Source: Thamnaconus septentrionalis (taxonomy: Eukaryota > Chordata > Actinopteri > Tetraodontiformes > Monacanthidae). Taken from it: a stretch of DNA of 64,000 nt. The notes beneath the pieces are model-generated. The model was not told where the DNA came from and did no database searches. It saw nothing but the letters and a program-made list of their open reading frames with translations. Position numbers and translations under genes: made by a program. Below, piece by piece: positions 37,734 through 54,000 of the stretch. Every line of letters starts with the position of its first letter. The stretch's first letter is position 1. The stretch is from positions 18,161,001 to 18,225,000 of the forward strand of contig CM020506.1 in the NCBI GenBank assembly GCA_009823395.1. Direction: 5' to 3'.

Positions 37734-37735
<2 letters not shown>
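31722..37735. other. Repeat-poor intergenic 6 kb upstream of ptprg
   Basis: The cleanest stretch of the upstream half: few transposon relics and only short simple repeats (GCGGCG at 33283-33305, AAG at 33807-33835, A/T runs near 33740, 33890 and 33920). CpG-rich repeat-free blocks at about 32870-33000, 33110-33320 and 34030-34200 are candidate regulatory elements. Opposite-strand frames around 33656-33998 are low-complexity Glu/Arg or Ser/Leu readings of the AAG tract. No exon was found. Confidence 0.4.
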
Positions 37736-37768
<33 letters not shown>

Positions 37769-37827
37769 TGATGATGATGATGATGATGATGATGATGCAA
37801 CATGTTTGATGGGACATTTAGGAGGAG

Positions 37828-37858
<31 letters not shown>
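37736..37858. repeat. Triple microsatellite cluster near the ptprg promoter
   Basis: Three different short tandem repeats within 123 bases: (TG)16 at 37736-37767, (GAT)n at 37770-37797 and (GCA)10 at 37829-37858. It lies about 0.9-1.1 kb upstream of the ptprg start codon. Confidence 0.95.
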
Positions 37859-37860
<2 letters not shown>

Positions 37861-38540
37861 CGCGGTACACAGGGACTTAACGACGTGACAATCTGCCCTG
37901 AAGTTGCACATTTCGCGGGCTCGGCGCCCATCACTGTGAAGTAGACACAAGGCAGCCTCCGGTTTCCCGTATCCGTCTCATTTCGCGTTCGGCAAATCCG
38001 CCCCACCGACACCCCTCCTCCCCGTCGACTCACCCCACCCACCCCTCACTTCCTTCCCTCCCCTCGCTTGCCTTGCTCCCACCCTCTTCCCTCTTCCCTG
38101 CCTGCCTGCCTCCTCTTTCCACGCAGCCTGTCCGGCAGGATGGGACCAGTCGCCTGATATCCATGCACGCCCGGCCGCTGCTCCACTTCCTGGATGGAAT
38201 AATGGGACATTCCCAGCGCCACTTTTATTCCTCTGCGCCGCCCCGGATAATCACTTCATAACGACCACGGCGTAATCGATAACATTCGACCACTTTTTTT
38301 TTCTTCTCCCCTTCCTCGTAGTTAAGATCAGCGACTGGTCGCCGACCTACCGAGCCACCCCTCCACCACCACCACCACCACCATCCCAGCGCCGCACTTC
38401 GGGAATGTCGCTATCTGGAAGCCCGCTACAGGCACGACGGACTCCGACACATTCCAAACACTTTGTGCACAGCTGTGCGGTGCGTGACGTCGCCTTCGCC
38501 GGAGCTAAAAGCAGCCGTCGCTCGGACCGGAGGCGAATAA

Positions 38541-38588
38541 ATGTGTGTTTTTGAAAAGGGAGCAGTGACTGTGTCGTCGAGGCGCTGA
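38541..38588 (+). other. Upstream frame 1 (15 codons plus stop)
   Basis: ATG at 38541 to TGA at 38586-38588. It matters only if transcription begins upstream of it. Confidence 0.4.
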
Positions 38589-38632
38589 GAAGAAGAAGAA
38601 GAGAGAGAGAGAGAAAAAAAAACAGGACTTTG

Positions 38633-38707
38633 ATGCTCTGCCTTTCTGGCCGCCGTGCCAACTTCATTTCCAGCTCCGGGGTCGTGCGCATGGGATTTTT
38701 CTGTTAG
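38633..38707 (+). other. Upstream frame 2 (24 codons plus stop)
   Basis: ATG at 38633 with T at -3 (weak context), ending at TAG 38705-38707, wholly upstream of the ptprg start. It contains a second in-frame ATG at 38690. Confidence 0.5.
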
Positions 38708-38782
38708 GAGGAAGGAGAGGAAAAGAAGAAGAAAAAGACTGGGAAACTTTGTCACCCGTTGCCTTTTCCCTCGCTACTCTCG

Positions 38783-38842
38783 ATGAGTAATCTAACATGC
38801 GGAGGATACGGGAACCGAGTTGCTGGTGGATTTTATCCTTAA
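38783..38842 (+). other. Overlapping upstream frame 3 (19 codons plus stop)
   Basis: ATG at 38783 lies 14 bases before the ptprg ATG, in another frame, and ends at TAA 38840-38842 inside exon 1. With T at -3 its context is weaker than that of the ptprg start (A at -3). Overlapping frames of this kind usually lower translation of the main frame. Confidence 0.55.
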
Positions 38843-38881
38843 TGTTCTTAACCTTGCCCAAACACAAAGACTGTCATCCCG
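38797..38881 (+). CDS. ptprg: ptprg exon 1: signal peptide of receptor protein tyrosine phosphatase gamma (partial)
   Basis: The exon encodes 28 residues plus one base of the next codon, then a strong donor (CCG|GTAAGT). The peptide reads MRRIREPSCWWILSLMFL, then TLPKHKD, CHP: a basic n-region and a hydrophobic core, as in a signal peptide. The recalled human PTPRG start (MRRLLEPCWWILFLK) shares MRR, EP, CWWIL and a Cys-x-Pro at 26-28, and I believe its first coding exon is the same size and phase. PTPRG is a type I membrane phosphatase with a carbonic-anhydrase-like domain, one fibronectin III domain and two cytoplasmic phosphatase domains; all these lie outside this window. The start is supported by A at -3. 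Teleosts can carry two paralogues (ptprga, ptprgb), which cannot be separated here. In-frame codons after 38881 are intron read-through. Confidence 0.82.
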
Positions 38882-39159
38882 GTAAGTGCTTCTCGCAACA
38901 CGGGTTAGCACGCGCTCTTAGCCCCAACTACGCCTGCGACCGCACCGTGTTGAATCGCCTATTTTATAACCAAGGGTACACAGCGACTTCCTTTTAATGT
39001 CGAGCGGGGAGACATTTTTCACACGCAGCGTGTAGTCTGGGGCCGGGGGAACAGTCACAGGGCCGGGGGGCAGACTAGTTCGTCCGACGGCTACGGAGCC
39101 GTTTAGCCTCTCTTTCCTCTCCGTGCCCGATATTTGCGTGCATGTCATTGATTAGCGGG

Positions 39160-44449
<5,290 letters not shown>

Positions 44450-44800
44450 ATATGTGGCCGGGGTAGCGCCGCTAAATGGGGACCATTAGTTTAAATAGCA
44501 GCCGAGCTCGCGCCCCCAGCTAATTAGCGCCGCGCCGGACCACCGCTGCGCGTCTCTTCAAAGGGGGAAGTCACCGCGGGCGGCATGGGGCCGCGCTCAA
44601 CTGGGTTCCTCGGCCGCCCGCTCTCTCCACGACGTCCGCCTGTGACCCGACTCCTCCGAGACCTCCGGCGGCCTGTGTGACAACACGCACTACATAGGTG
44701 ATTTACCGCAGCCCAGGCTGGTTCTGCGGCCCAGGGGGATGATGGGAGACGCGGGGAGGCGGGCTTGAAGCGTGAGGGTAGAAGCATCGGAGCCGAGCGG
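44450..44800. promoter_or_regulatory. Intronic GC-rich, CpG-dense patch
   Basis: About 350 bases with high CpG, opening with AGCTAATTAGCGCCGCGCC (homeodomain-type TAATTA core at 44520-44525). It has no convincing frame. It could be an alternative internal promoter or an enhancer; neither is shown. Confidence 0.3.
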
Positions 44801-45824
44801 CGGCAAGGGGGGAAAAAAGGCTCTGCAGAGCTGGAGTATTTTTCCCTCTCATGCTCTGGTGTACCTCGCTTTCTTTTGACATTTTTTTTTTATTTTTTTA
44901 TTTTTTTAAATATAGCATCTTTGAACAAAGTAAGTTTTATGGGGAGATTATGGCACAGTAAGGTTTGTCCTAATTTTATATAAAACTGGAGTCCTCAGAG
45001 TGCTCTCTCTCTCTCTCTCTCGCTCTCCCTCTCCCTCCCACTTCTCCCTCTCCCTCACCCCACCAACTAGATTATTGCCTTACATAAGAAAAGGGCTTTG
45101 GAGAATATTCGACAATGCTGTTTTTTAGGGTTTACGGTTCTATTTGACTTAATTATGAGATTGTGAGTTCATGCAATATTCAAATGACAATGCGGCTACT
45201 TTTTTTTTTTTTTTTTTTTTAACTCATTATTGTATGTAAAATAATCATTCCCCCTGGAACCAAATTTGATTAAACGTTTATTTTTGTTTTTAAACTCTGA
45301 CAAATCCACTCTCCCAACAGTCACAAGCACCGCTTCAATATAGTAAAATCACCCCATCACAACTGCAGCTTCAGTACATATATAAATCACACACCCGTTT
45401 CGAAAACACTTTTTGCCAACACCAAGAAAAGTCCTCGACCGCAGCTCCTGGTGCGTCCGGTCTGGTTCGCAGATTGGCCGATTTTCAGTCATCATGGAAA
45501 AATGTGCTGATGACAATGTTGGCCCAATACACACTCGGAAACAGCTTCTATCTCCAAGCTGTTGGACGTGGCCTCACTCCATCCAGAGACACTCAGTCAA
45601 ATGTACATTTTGGGCGCAGTTTCTTTTTCGAGAGAGAAAAATCAAATGCATCATTGGAGCAGGTCAATAACTCGGCTCTACACACCTTCATGCATCGTGA
45701 CTCTTGATTTTTTTTTTTTAAATGCACATATACATGTTTTTTTTTTTTTATTATTATATTCCGAAAAAAAAGCATTGCTAGCTCATATCGTCTTTACTTC
45801 TTTTTCGTATCTCATGCTTGCTTA

Positions 45825-45899
<75 letters not shown>

Positions 45900-47803
45900 A
45901 GTGTGCTATACTCTTAGAACATGCTGCTGAATTAGGAGCCACTTAACTGTTTCTCATCGTTCCTTCGACGGCGACAATATAGGTCAATTCCACTCTATTT
46001 TACCCAACTGCTAATCAAGAGATCCGATGTCATTTGCTTTGAAAAGTCCATCGCAGCCCATTTGGTTCCCTTTAAAATCAACCGAGTGACACTATATCGT
46101 TGCGTTTTCAAAACCAGACTGCGCTGGTGCTAGCTAGCTCGCTAGCTAGCATCTGCACAGGCAGTAAAATGAAGTGGAACACTACATTTGATGCGAGCCG
46201 GGCATCACGACGCCGGCGCTTTAATTCATGCGGCAATTATATTAATATGACGTTGATTGTGATTAAACAGTTTGTTTGTATAACTTATGCTAATCGGGAC
46301 AATCAGTCATTTCTTTATCACCGGGCGGGTGTGTATGGTGGAGTTGACTCCCTCTTCCAGCCAAGATACTCCAAGCTGGTCACGGCAGCATTTAATCATT
46401 TAGAATGACTCACAGTCACTTCGCTCCAAATCATTTCATTTGTCCGAACAGCATCTGACCCGTATATGCGCCCACACACACACACACACACGCACACTGG
46501 ACTGGATAGGGCTGGCTGGCACTACACAAAGGGAAAACGCTGTTGGGGGGGAAACTAGTGCACTTTTTTTTTTTTTCCCCCCTCTCCCCTCATTTCATTT
46601 GCTTCGGGAGACTTGTAATTAATGTCCATGCAATAAGGCGCTGTCACTGGAGGACATGTACTGCTGCACTCAAGGACTTGGCCATATCAATAAATGCCCA
46701 GTGTCCTTCATTTACCACAACCTCTTTCCCTTTAAAGAATTGGGCCGCGACGGGGCTCTGTGTCAGCCTTACTTACAGCTGAAGTGACGGTCAATGCTGC
46801 CTTTTGGTGGGTTGAGACAATGGGACCTTCAGGCTCTCTTTTCCTTCCTTGTGTCATTGTGGGTCAGTGGAACATGTGTTTGCTTTGTTCTGCCTTCTCC
46901 CTTGTTTTTTTTTTTCTCTCCCTTTTTTGTTCTTCCTGGTCCGCGGTCAAGCTCGCCTCGTCCTCGGCAGAATAAAATCAAGCAAAACCGAGGCTGTGGC
47001 TTTCACAAGGCTCATTTTGCCACTCCACCCCGAACTTCCCATTGTAAATTAAGGCACTAAAGATATGTGATCAGGCTGTGCATATCTTATCAAGCTCAAG
47101 GTTTTCTTGCAGCATGCAAAATAAGACTGTTGAATGAGAGCAAAGTTGCATGCGCTGCGTTTCACATTTGCATTAATTACAGCGAGCGGCTTTGGAGATT
47201 CCTCGCTCCGGAACATATTAGCGATAGTGGACCCGCCGTGCATTTAGGTCGCTTATACTTTATCAGCTCCAGAGTTTCCCATTCTTGATGCATCGACGGC
47301 GGCCGCGCTCCGATGTGGATGCTCTTGTCTACCATTACAACGTTTGCTATTTGCAGTGCACGCTTAAGATTTCTCCAGATTAAAAAAAATCGATTAGAAA
47401 CTCCAGTTTACCTGATTACAGGATATGCTTAGTAATGCGATCCACATACTGATTTTTTTTTTTTTTGGGGGGGGGATAAATAAATGATGCTTCATTCACC
47501 CACATGGAGGAAATTCAAGTTGTCCAGGAGCTCACGCTCATTAGTTTATATTTTCAGTTTTTATTTATTCCTCTCCTGGATGCAGCAGAAGGAGATGCTG
47601 AGTTTATATTCCTCCATAACTCACCGGCTCACTCTTTTACTTCCCTTTGCTCATGCATCTGCAATGGCGGTATGGTCGATCATAGTACACATTGAGTGCG
47701 ACTCCTATCTGTTCTGAATGCAATCCTGAAGTGACCCTGGTGCGCAAAAAGAGGTCCCGAGGTGACGTGACCGCGCAGGCATGCACTGTGTTTACAGAAT
47801 ATG

Positions 47804-47805
<2 letters not shown>
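44801..47805. other. Intron stretch with simple repeats and possible regulatory DNA
   Basis: CT run at 45001-45022, T21 at 45200-45220, CT-CA compound repeat at 45826-45894, CA at about 46472-46491. Repeat-free blocks at 46180-46340 and 47125-47290 carry clustered homeodomain-type motifs. GCTAGCTAGC occurs twice around 46132-46153. No exon is recognised. Confidence 0.4.
45826..45894. repeat. Compound (CT)n(CA)n microsatellite
   Basis: Seven CT units then about 28 CA units, the same CT-to-CA arrangement as at 4915-4968. Confidence 0.95.
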
Positions 47806-47852
<47 letters not shown>

Positions 47853-47856
47853 GGGG
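47806..47856. repeat. (GT)22 followed by a G run
   Basis: GT repeats at 47806-47849, then G7. The GT-then-G arrangement recurs at 28966, 21061 and 60214. Confidence 0.95.
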
Positions 47857-47973
47857 CACTTCATTTGTAATTTCCGAGCAACCCAGAAGGACGTTCAACC
47901 ATATCTGCGACTGCCTGTCTGTTCCACTGCCTCGGCAAGACGCTCCTTCCCCGGCGACCCACATTAGCTCGCT

Positions 47974-48006
47974 GCTCCTCCTCCTCCTCCTCCTCCTCTT
48001 CCTCCT
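47974..48006. repeat. (CTC)n microsatellite
   Basis: About 10 CTC units with one CTT interruption. Confidence 0.9.
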
Positions 48007-51000
48007 GGGAGGCACAATTGTGACGTTTGTCCCATTTCAGTGACGTAAAAGTTGGATCAATGCAACTCTGGAGTTTCTGATAGGAGTCGCGTTGCAAAAT
48101 GTCAGGTGCGTACCGGAATCGGGGCCGCCTTCGCACGCCTGGATGGGAAGGGGGAATTGCGCCGTTAAAACTGTCTTCAAAAGATCAGATCGAGGTCACA
48201 TGTGAGCGCAGAGAAGAAAACGGATTTGTTCCACATTTTCTTGCAGCCAAAGAGCAAACATGCACATTGAGGGCGTTTCCACACCGAGACGTGGCTGTAA
48301 CGAGTGTCTGTTGGCCATGTCCGACCAGTATCTTAGTGATGCAAATAATTCTTGTTTTTTTTCCCAGATTTTGATTTTTTTCCTGGGCACGTGCAAAAAT
48401 ATCAACTCTGCATTTCATCCGTTGATAAAATGTTTTCGGATTTGAGCAAAACGTCAGCGAAACGCTCAGATGAGCTTTAGAAAAAAGAGACGGCATGCAA
48501 ACTTGACAGCCGCAGCTTTCTGTAGAATGAAGCCAGGAGCAAAGAGGCACGTTCTTTTTATAGGCCGCTATCAAAACACCTCTATTAAAAAAAATAAAAG
48601 ATTAATCCGTCTTCAGCACTGACAGAAATTGATTTTTTTTAATTAAAGATGGAAACAAAATTCAGAAGAGTGAAGAAAAAAAACACAATGGACCTTTTAA
48701 AGATTCGTTTTATGACAATCCTGTATGTTCTGGGGAAAAAAAGCCACGCCTCATATTAATCGTGACTGAAGTATCACTCAAGCTGTTCAGAAACTAAAAC
48801 GTGAAAACACTGCAGGTCTCCAGGTAAAGGCTGGCTTGCTAATTTGTGCTCCCGACCCAACGGGGACGACACTTGGCGTAGCTTCCGGGCAAACAAAGTT
48901 TACCTTTTTTTTTTTTTTTTTTTTACTTCCAGCGTCGGAGTTATATTTAACATAACTGCTGATAAGTTGCGATGACTTCGCCAACTCCAGAGATTGTCAC
49001 TGCGGCGCAGCCGCGTCACATTGCTCTTATCGCCTCGGTTTTAATGAGTGTTGCAGAGACAAAAATCAACCGCTCAAGTTTTGCGAAGGGGGGGGGGAAC
49101 AAAAAACAAAAACTTGAAAACTTGCACGGCTTATTTTTAAAAATGCGCCCCGGCACAGAGTTTACTAGCCGGGGGCTTGTATTAATGTCGGGACCTGAGC
49201 AGTTTTCAATCAGTGTTTATTGTTAACAAGGCTTTTACGTGGCACTGAATCATCCTGAGAGGCAACCCCCCGCCCCCTCCCACCACCATGCAAAGCAAAT
49301 GGACCTGTTGATTAAGACACCTAATGAAGTGGTTTTGGGGGAGTAAAAATAAATAATTAAATATAATAAAACATAAAGTGCTGTCCCGTGATTCTCCACT
49401 GCGAGTTACGAGATGTTTAGAGGAGAGAGAGAGGGGAAAAAAAAGGCGGCTTCAGTGAGAATCCCTGATGCTGACGTCGGATGTAAAACATCTAATGTAA
49501 ATTTGGACTGTGGTCTAGTTTTCTTTGGTGCGGCGCCGGAGGGACTTGCGGGGGGGACATATTCCATTGTTTGTCAGACATAACTAAAACTGTTTTTTTT
49601 TTGTTTTTTTTTTTTTTTGGGGGCTTTTTTTTTTTTTATATATTTAAAAACATCAAGCGGTGAGGCAGACAGGAGAACAGATTTAGACGCAGCGCCCAGA
49701 AGGCTGTCGATCACGGGAAGGTCCGTCTGTTCCCTCTTGTTTACCTCATTCTGCCTCCTTTTTTTTTTTTTTCCATCTTGCTGCGTCAACGTCTTCTCTA
49801 TCAGATGGGTTATTTTCCCCTTTGCAAGGTAGGTTTTTCCACGTCTGTTCTGCCCGCCCCCCCCACCTCCCACCTCCACCTTGCTGTTGAGAGAATGAGA
49901 GGGTGCTGCAAAGTAGAGCCTCATGCCCCTCCCCCTCCCCATGTCCCTCACCACCACCTTTTTAATTGAGCCCCTCAGCACTGGCTGGTCTTAGAGAATC
50001 CAATGCAAACACTGCCTTGATGTTCACCTCCCCCAGCCCCCCCCTTTCTCTCAGTGTAGTGCAGTGCTAAAACCCATTTTATTGGTAAGCTGTCAATTGC
50101 GTTTCCACCCTTGCTAGGTTACCCTACCCTGAGAAATCATTCCCAAGGCTCTGTGTGTTTTTTTTTCTTTTCTTTTTTCTGCCCCGTTGGGTTTAGAATG
50201 AGATTGATGTCGTGTTTGTTCCTCTCGCACACTTAAACTTACTTGGAATCGCCATGGGAGCCTTCTATTTTGAGAGAAAGCCGTGACAGGCAGCCCAATG
50301 AAGGACATTGCTGTTTAACCTGTTACCAAAAAGAGCAACAGAGTCTTTCATATGGTGTTACCTTCGCCAATCATTTTGATTTCATTTTTGTGAAGATTAG
50401 AAAATGAATTTGCCACTAATATTAAAAAAAAAAAAAAAAAAGACCTGGAATGACTGGACAGTGATTTGTTGTTTTTTTGGAACAGAAATTGTTCACCAAC
50501 AGTTTTTCTTTGTTTCTGAATGAAGCAGGAAGGTCTACATGTTGACCTATCGGTCCTCGCTGTTAGAAATGCAAATAAAACCAGCGTTTAAACCCTCCTC
50601 ACAGTGGAACTCCTCATTAAAAATGGGTTTGAGCATCGCGGCGGTTCCCCCGTGACGCAGCAGTATTTCGGGGAGACGGTTTCTTCTCGTAGACGCCCAC
50701 AGACGCGTCTGTCTCTCTCGGCTCTACCGCAGTGTGACAGCACCTGTGCACTATTGTCACCGCTAATCCGATCCTAACATCATAACAAGTGTTTACTTGA
50801 GCACAGGAGACTGGTTTCCAGGTAACTGGTAATCACGGAGGGATTGCGGAGATCATCCGTTCACTTGAAGCCAGGTGGGAACTGGCAGACACTCGGCAGC
50901 CCTGCAGTTTTCAAAGGCTGTGTTGCTGTCATGTCGGAATTACGTTCTTTGATCAGGTGCCACGTAAGAGTGCAAAAGACGACGACGAGGCGGCGTCCTG

Positions 51001-54000
51001 TACGATAAAAATACGTACTTTAAGACGGAAGTATTTTATTTTCTTTTTCATCGTGACGCAACGTCAAAGTTAAAGTCGCGCCCGGCGGTTTCCGCCTTTC
51101 ACTGGATCGCGAACAGAGTTGTGGAATTGTCCAATAAAAGCTGAATCTATTGCTCACCTCCTAAATAATGCAGGCGTTTGGAAACAGCCGCCCGAGGAGT
51201 CGGAAAAGTTCAGGTTTGGGAGAGGATAATAATAGCAACAGCAAAACCCCTACAACTCATCATTAATCCAATAAACAGGCTGCCAAGCGGCTTCCCAACA
51301 ACTTCGGCGCGCCCGGTGATACGCGCCTTTTGCAAATTCCGTTAACATAATGTCAGTCGGAAAGGTGTGTGGATATGTGCAAATTAGTGTTGCACTCTGC
51401 GCCGATACTGGAGGAGCGACTGCTGCTCACAATGCGGGCTTTTTCTGGCGCTGGTGATACTTTATGAATGACAGCGTCTGATGTGTTGTTTGACGTGCAT
51501 CGCAAGTTGGGGTTCGTTATTTTTTTTGCTCGAGGTTCCTCCGACTTTCAGGGCGACGGAAGGTCATCAGTGAGTCTATCTTTAGTGTGAGATCTTTAAA
51601 CTTAATCAGGTTGCAGTGCAGAGAAGCTGCTTCCCATCACTCACTTGCTTGAACCCAGTGGTGTGAACGCAGCGTTCTACCCACATCCCGTCTCCACACC
51701 TCTATCTGTTCAGACGCGGGTTTCACGTTATCGCAGCGTATCAGATGATCAGATGGGTTTTCAAGTGCAACAGGCTACAACACGTTTACTGTCGCCATGA
51801 TGAATGATCTTTGTTATTGCGAGATTTTATCGTTTTCTGCAATATAAATAACAGTAAAACTTGTGCGATAAGTTAGCATGGCCAGCCCGTCATAGTTCCG
51901 CAGTGGCGTCATGCTAGAATGAGACGCTGATCTATTCCACTGATCTAGAACCTCGGTAGTACTTGCCGTAAAGGCTAGCGTAAATGCGAGATTGCCATTA
52001 GGTAAATTTAAAAATATTAATATTGAAACTGATGATAGAAATTGTGAAAAATGTTATGTGAAAACCCAGTGTCGCTTTGTTGTGCTCCCTACTCCTGCTG
52101 TGTCACGTCTTTCATCTTGTGTGTTTTTGTCCCGGTGCTCTCTCTGGGTCTTTGTTGTGGGCTCCTTTCAGTGTTTTTCTCAGAACACTTTCTCTCTTGA
52201 AAGTGACGCAGCCTTCACGTAGAGTATACTTGTGGTCCAGTGTTCGCGTGGAAAACAAGGGAAAAAAATGTCACACACCATAACACAACACTCAACATCA
52301 GTTTTCTGTTCGTATGGCTCGAGATTCTATTCAACATAGATTCAAATGCCGTGGAAGCGCACAGGGGTGACAGAAACTGCCCTCTGAATTAATAAAAGTG
52401 CATTCTGATACGGTGACATTTACCTGTTCTTTCGCTGCTCTTCACACTCAAGAGGACCCGAGCAATGGCTTGAGCGTTATGCGTCTAGCTAGCTGGCATT
52501 CTTTAAATTGCAATTATGGTACAAAATCTGCCCCGTGTTTCACGCCGGCAAATTGGCCTCGCCACTCCATCATCGCCTTGAGTTGCGGCCAAGCGCCGCT
52601 CAATTGAAAGCTGTTTTTTTTTCTGTTTTTTTCTCCCCCTCCGCACTGGCTTTGTTTGGACCTACCCCTGTGCACATTGGATCGCGTGTTTATTGGCCTT
52701 GTGTTTGTTTTAACGCAAATTTGACCACATGTAGGTGATGAAATCCGTGCCAAGGTGGCTTCGGTGAGTTTTGATGTGCGGAGTCGAGCGCGGGGCTCTG
52801 TTAACGAAATCTGCTGGTAAGTAGTTAATGGCCTTTGTGTGTGCGTGTGTACATGGGCTACGATGAGAAAAGAGAGTTGGACTAGAGGAGCTGCGGTCTT
52901 GGAGATGTCCTCAGCTGACATGACTTACTGTGCAGCACAGGCTGGCGTGAACGAGAGCTGGAATAGTCCCATTGATCATTTTCTCTAATTTCTAACCGGC
53001 TTCCTGTAACATGCCAAGACAAAAAAAAAAAAAAAAAAGTCTTCCAGTGCAGTTCTTTTTAAAACAAATCATCTTATTTTTTTGGGAGCGCAGAATCGAG
53101 ACTCGCATATCCATCACTTTAATAGTGGCGTTTTTCTCCCCGGTAAACAACTTTGTGTACTCTACTCACTAGAATAAAGATTGGGATTTATTACTTTATT
53201 TGGAAGACAATGGCACTGTCGCACTTCTGTGTTGGAGAGGTGCAATAAAATTCCTTGGAAGAGTCCCTGGAGAGGGCCAAGATGGCTCCAATAGCACTGC
53301 GTTGGTCAGGCCAATAAAACAAACTGCTATTAAATCAAGCTAACTGGGAAAAAAAAAATGTAGGAAAAGCAAAAAAACTGTCACCTGCAGTACTTTGTGG
53401 TCCTGAGCATCTCATAGTGTAACCGGCGTGTGGGTTATGTGAGGTTGCTGCAAATTTGTTAACAGCTGGAGACAAATAATTGAAAAAGTGGGAGAAAAAG
53501 GCAGTTGACTGTCAGTCTGCCGGTGTGAAAATGAGATTATTTCCCATAACTCTTCAACATTTTTGCGTGCTATTTTTAGGGGCGAAATGTAATTAAATTC
53601 AAAGATATATTTTCTAAAGATAATTAATTCATCTTGCATTGTAAGGGGGAGAGAGAAAAAAAAACAAAAACTCACAGCTCCAATGTGCACGACCTTCGCG
53701 AGGGGGAAAAAAAAAGAGAAGGAAATTACTTACCGCCTGCATAAAATTTACATGAATTAATGCTTAAGGAATCGTGGAGACATTATTCAGGGAAAACATG
53801 GAGCCAACAGGCAGCGGCGATGATATTATAACCAACAGCATTCATGTGATATGTCAGTTTATTTTATCGTACTGCAAGCATCTCTACAAGGAGAGGTGTT
53901 TTTTTTAATTTTTTTCCCCGTCCGCGGTGAATTCTTTGGGTGCAGCGGATCTGAGGGTGGAGTTTGACAAAATTGTCATTACTCGAGCAAAACGCCGCTC

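Larger units (their letters stand above)
38430..38796 (+). promoter_or_regulatory. Proposed ptprg promoter and 5' leader
   Basis: CpG-rich sequence directly before the start exon, with no evident TATA box, as expected for a dispersed CpG-type vertebrate promoter. A CRE-like TGACGTCG is at 38485-38492. The part from about 38580 is purine-rich (AGAAG and GAGA runs) and is probably transcribed leader. The transcription start cannot be placed from sequence alone. Three short upstream frames fall in this segment, and CpG-dense sequence continues into the intron to about 39160. Confidence 0.55.

Noticed and set aside
1..38400. fhit coding exons on the minus strand
   Set aside because: FHIT lies divergently next to PTPRG in mammals, so I looked for the histidine-triad motif; none of the minus-strand frames contains it.
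38882..38997. Continuation of the ptprg frame past the donor to a stop at about 38997
   Set aside because: A strong GTAAGT donor at 38882 and the match in length to the PTPRG first exon make this intron read-through.
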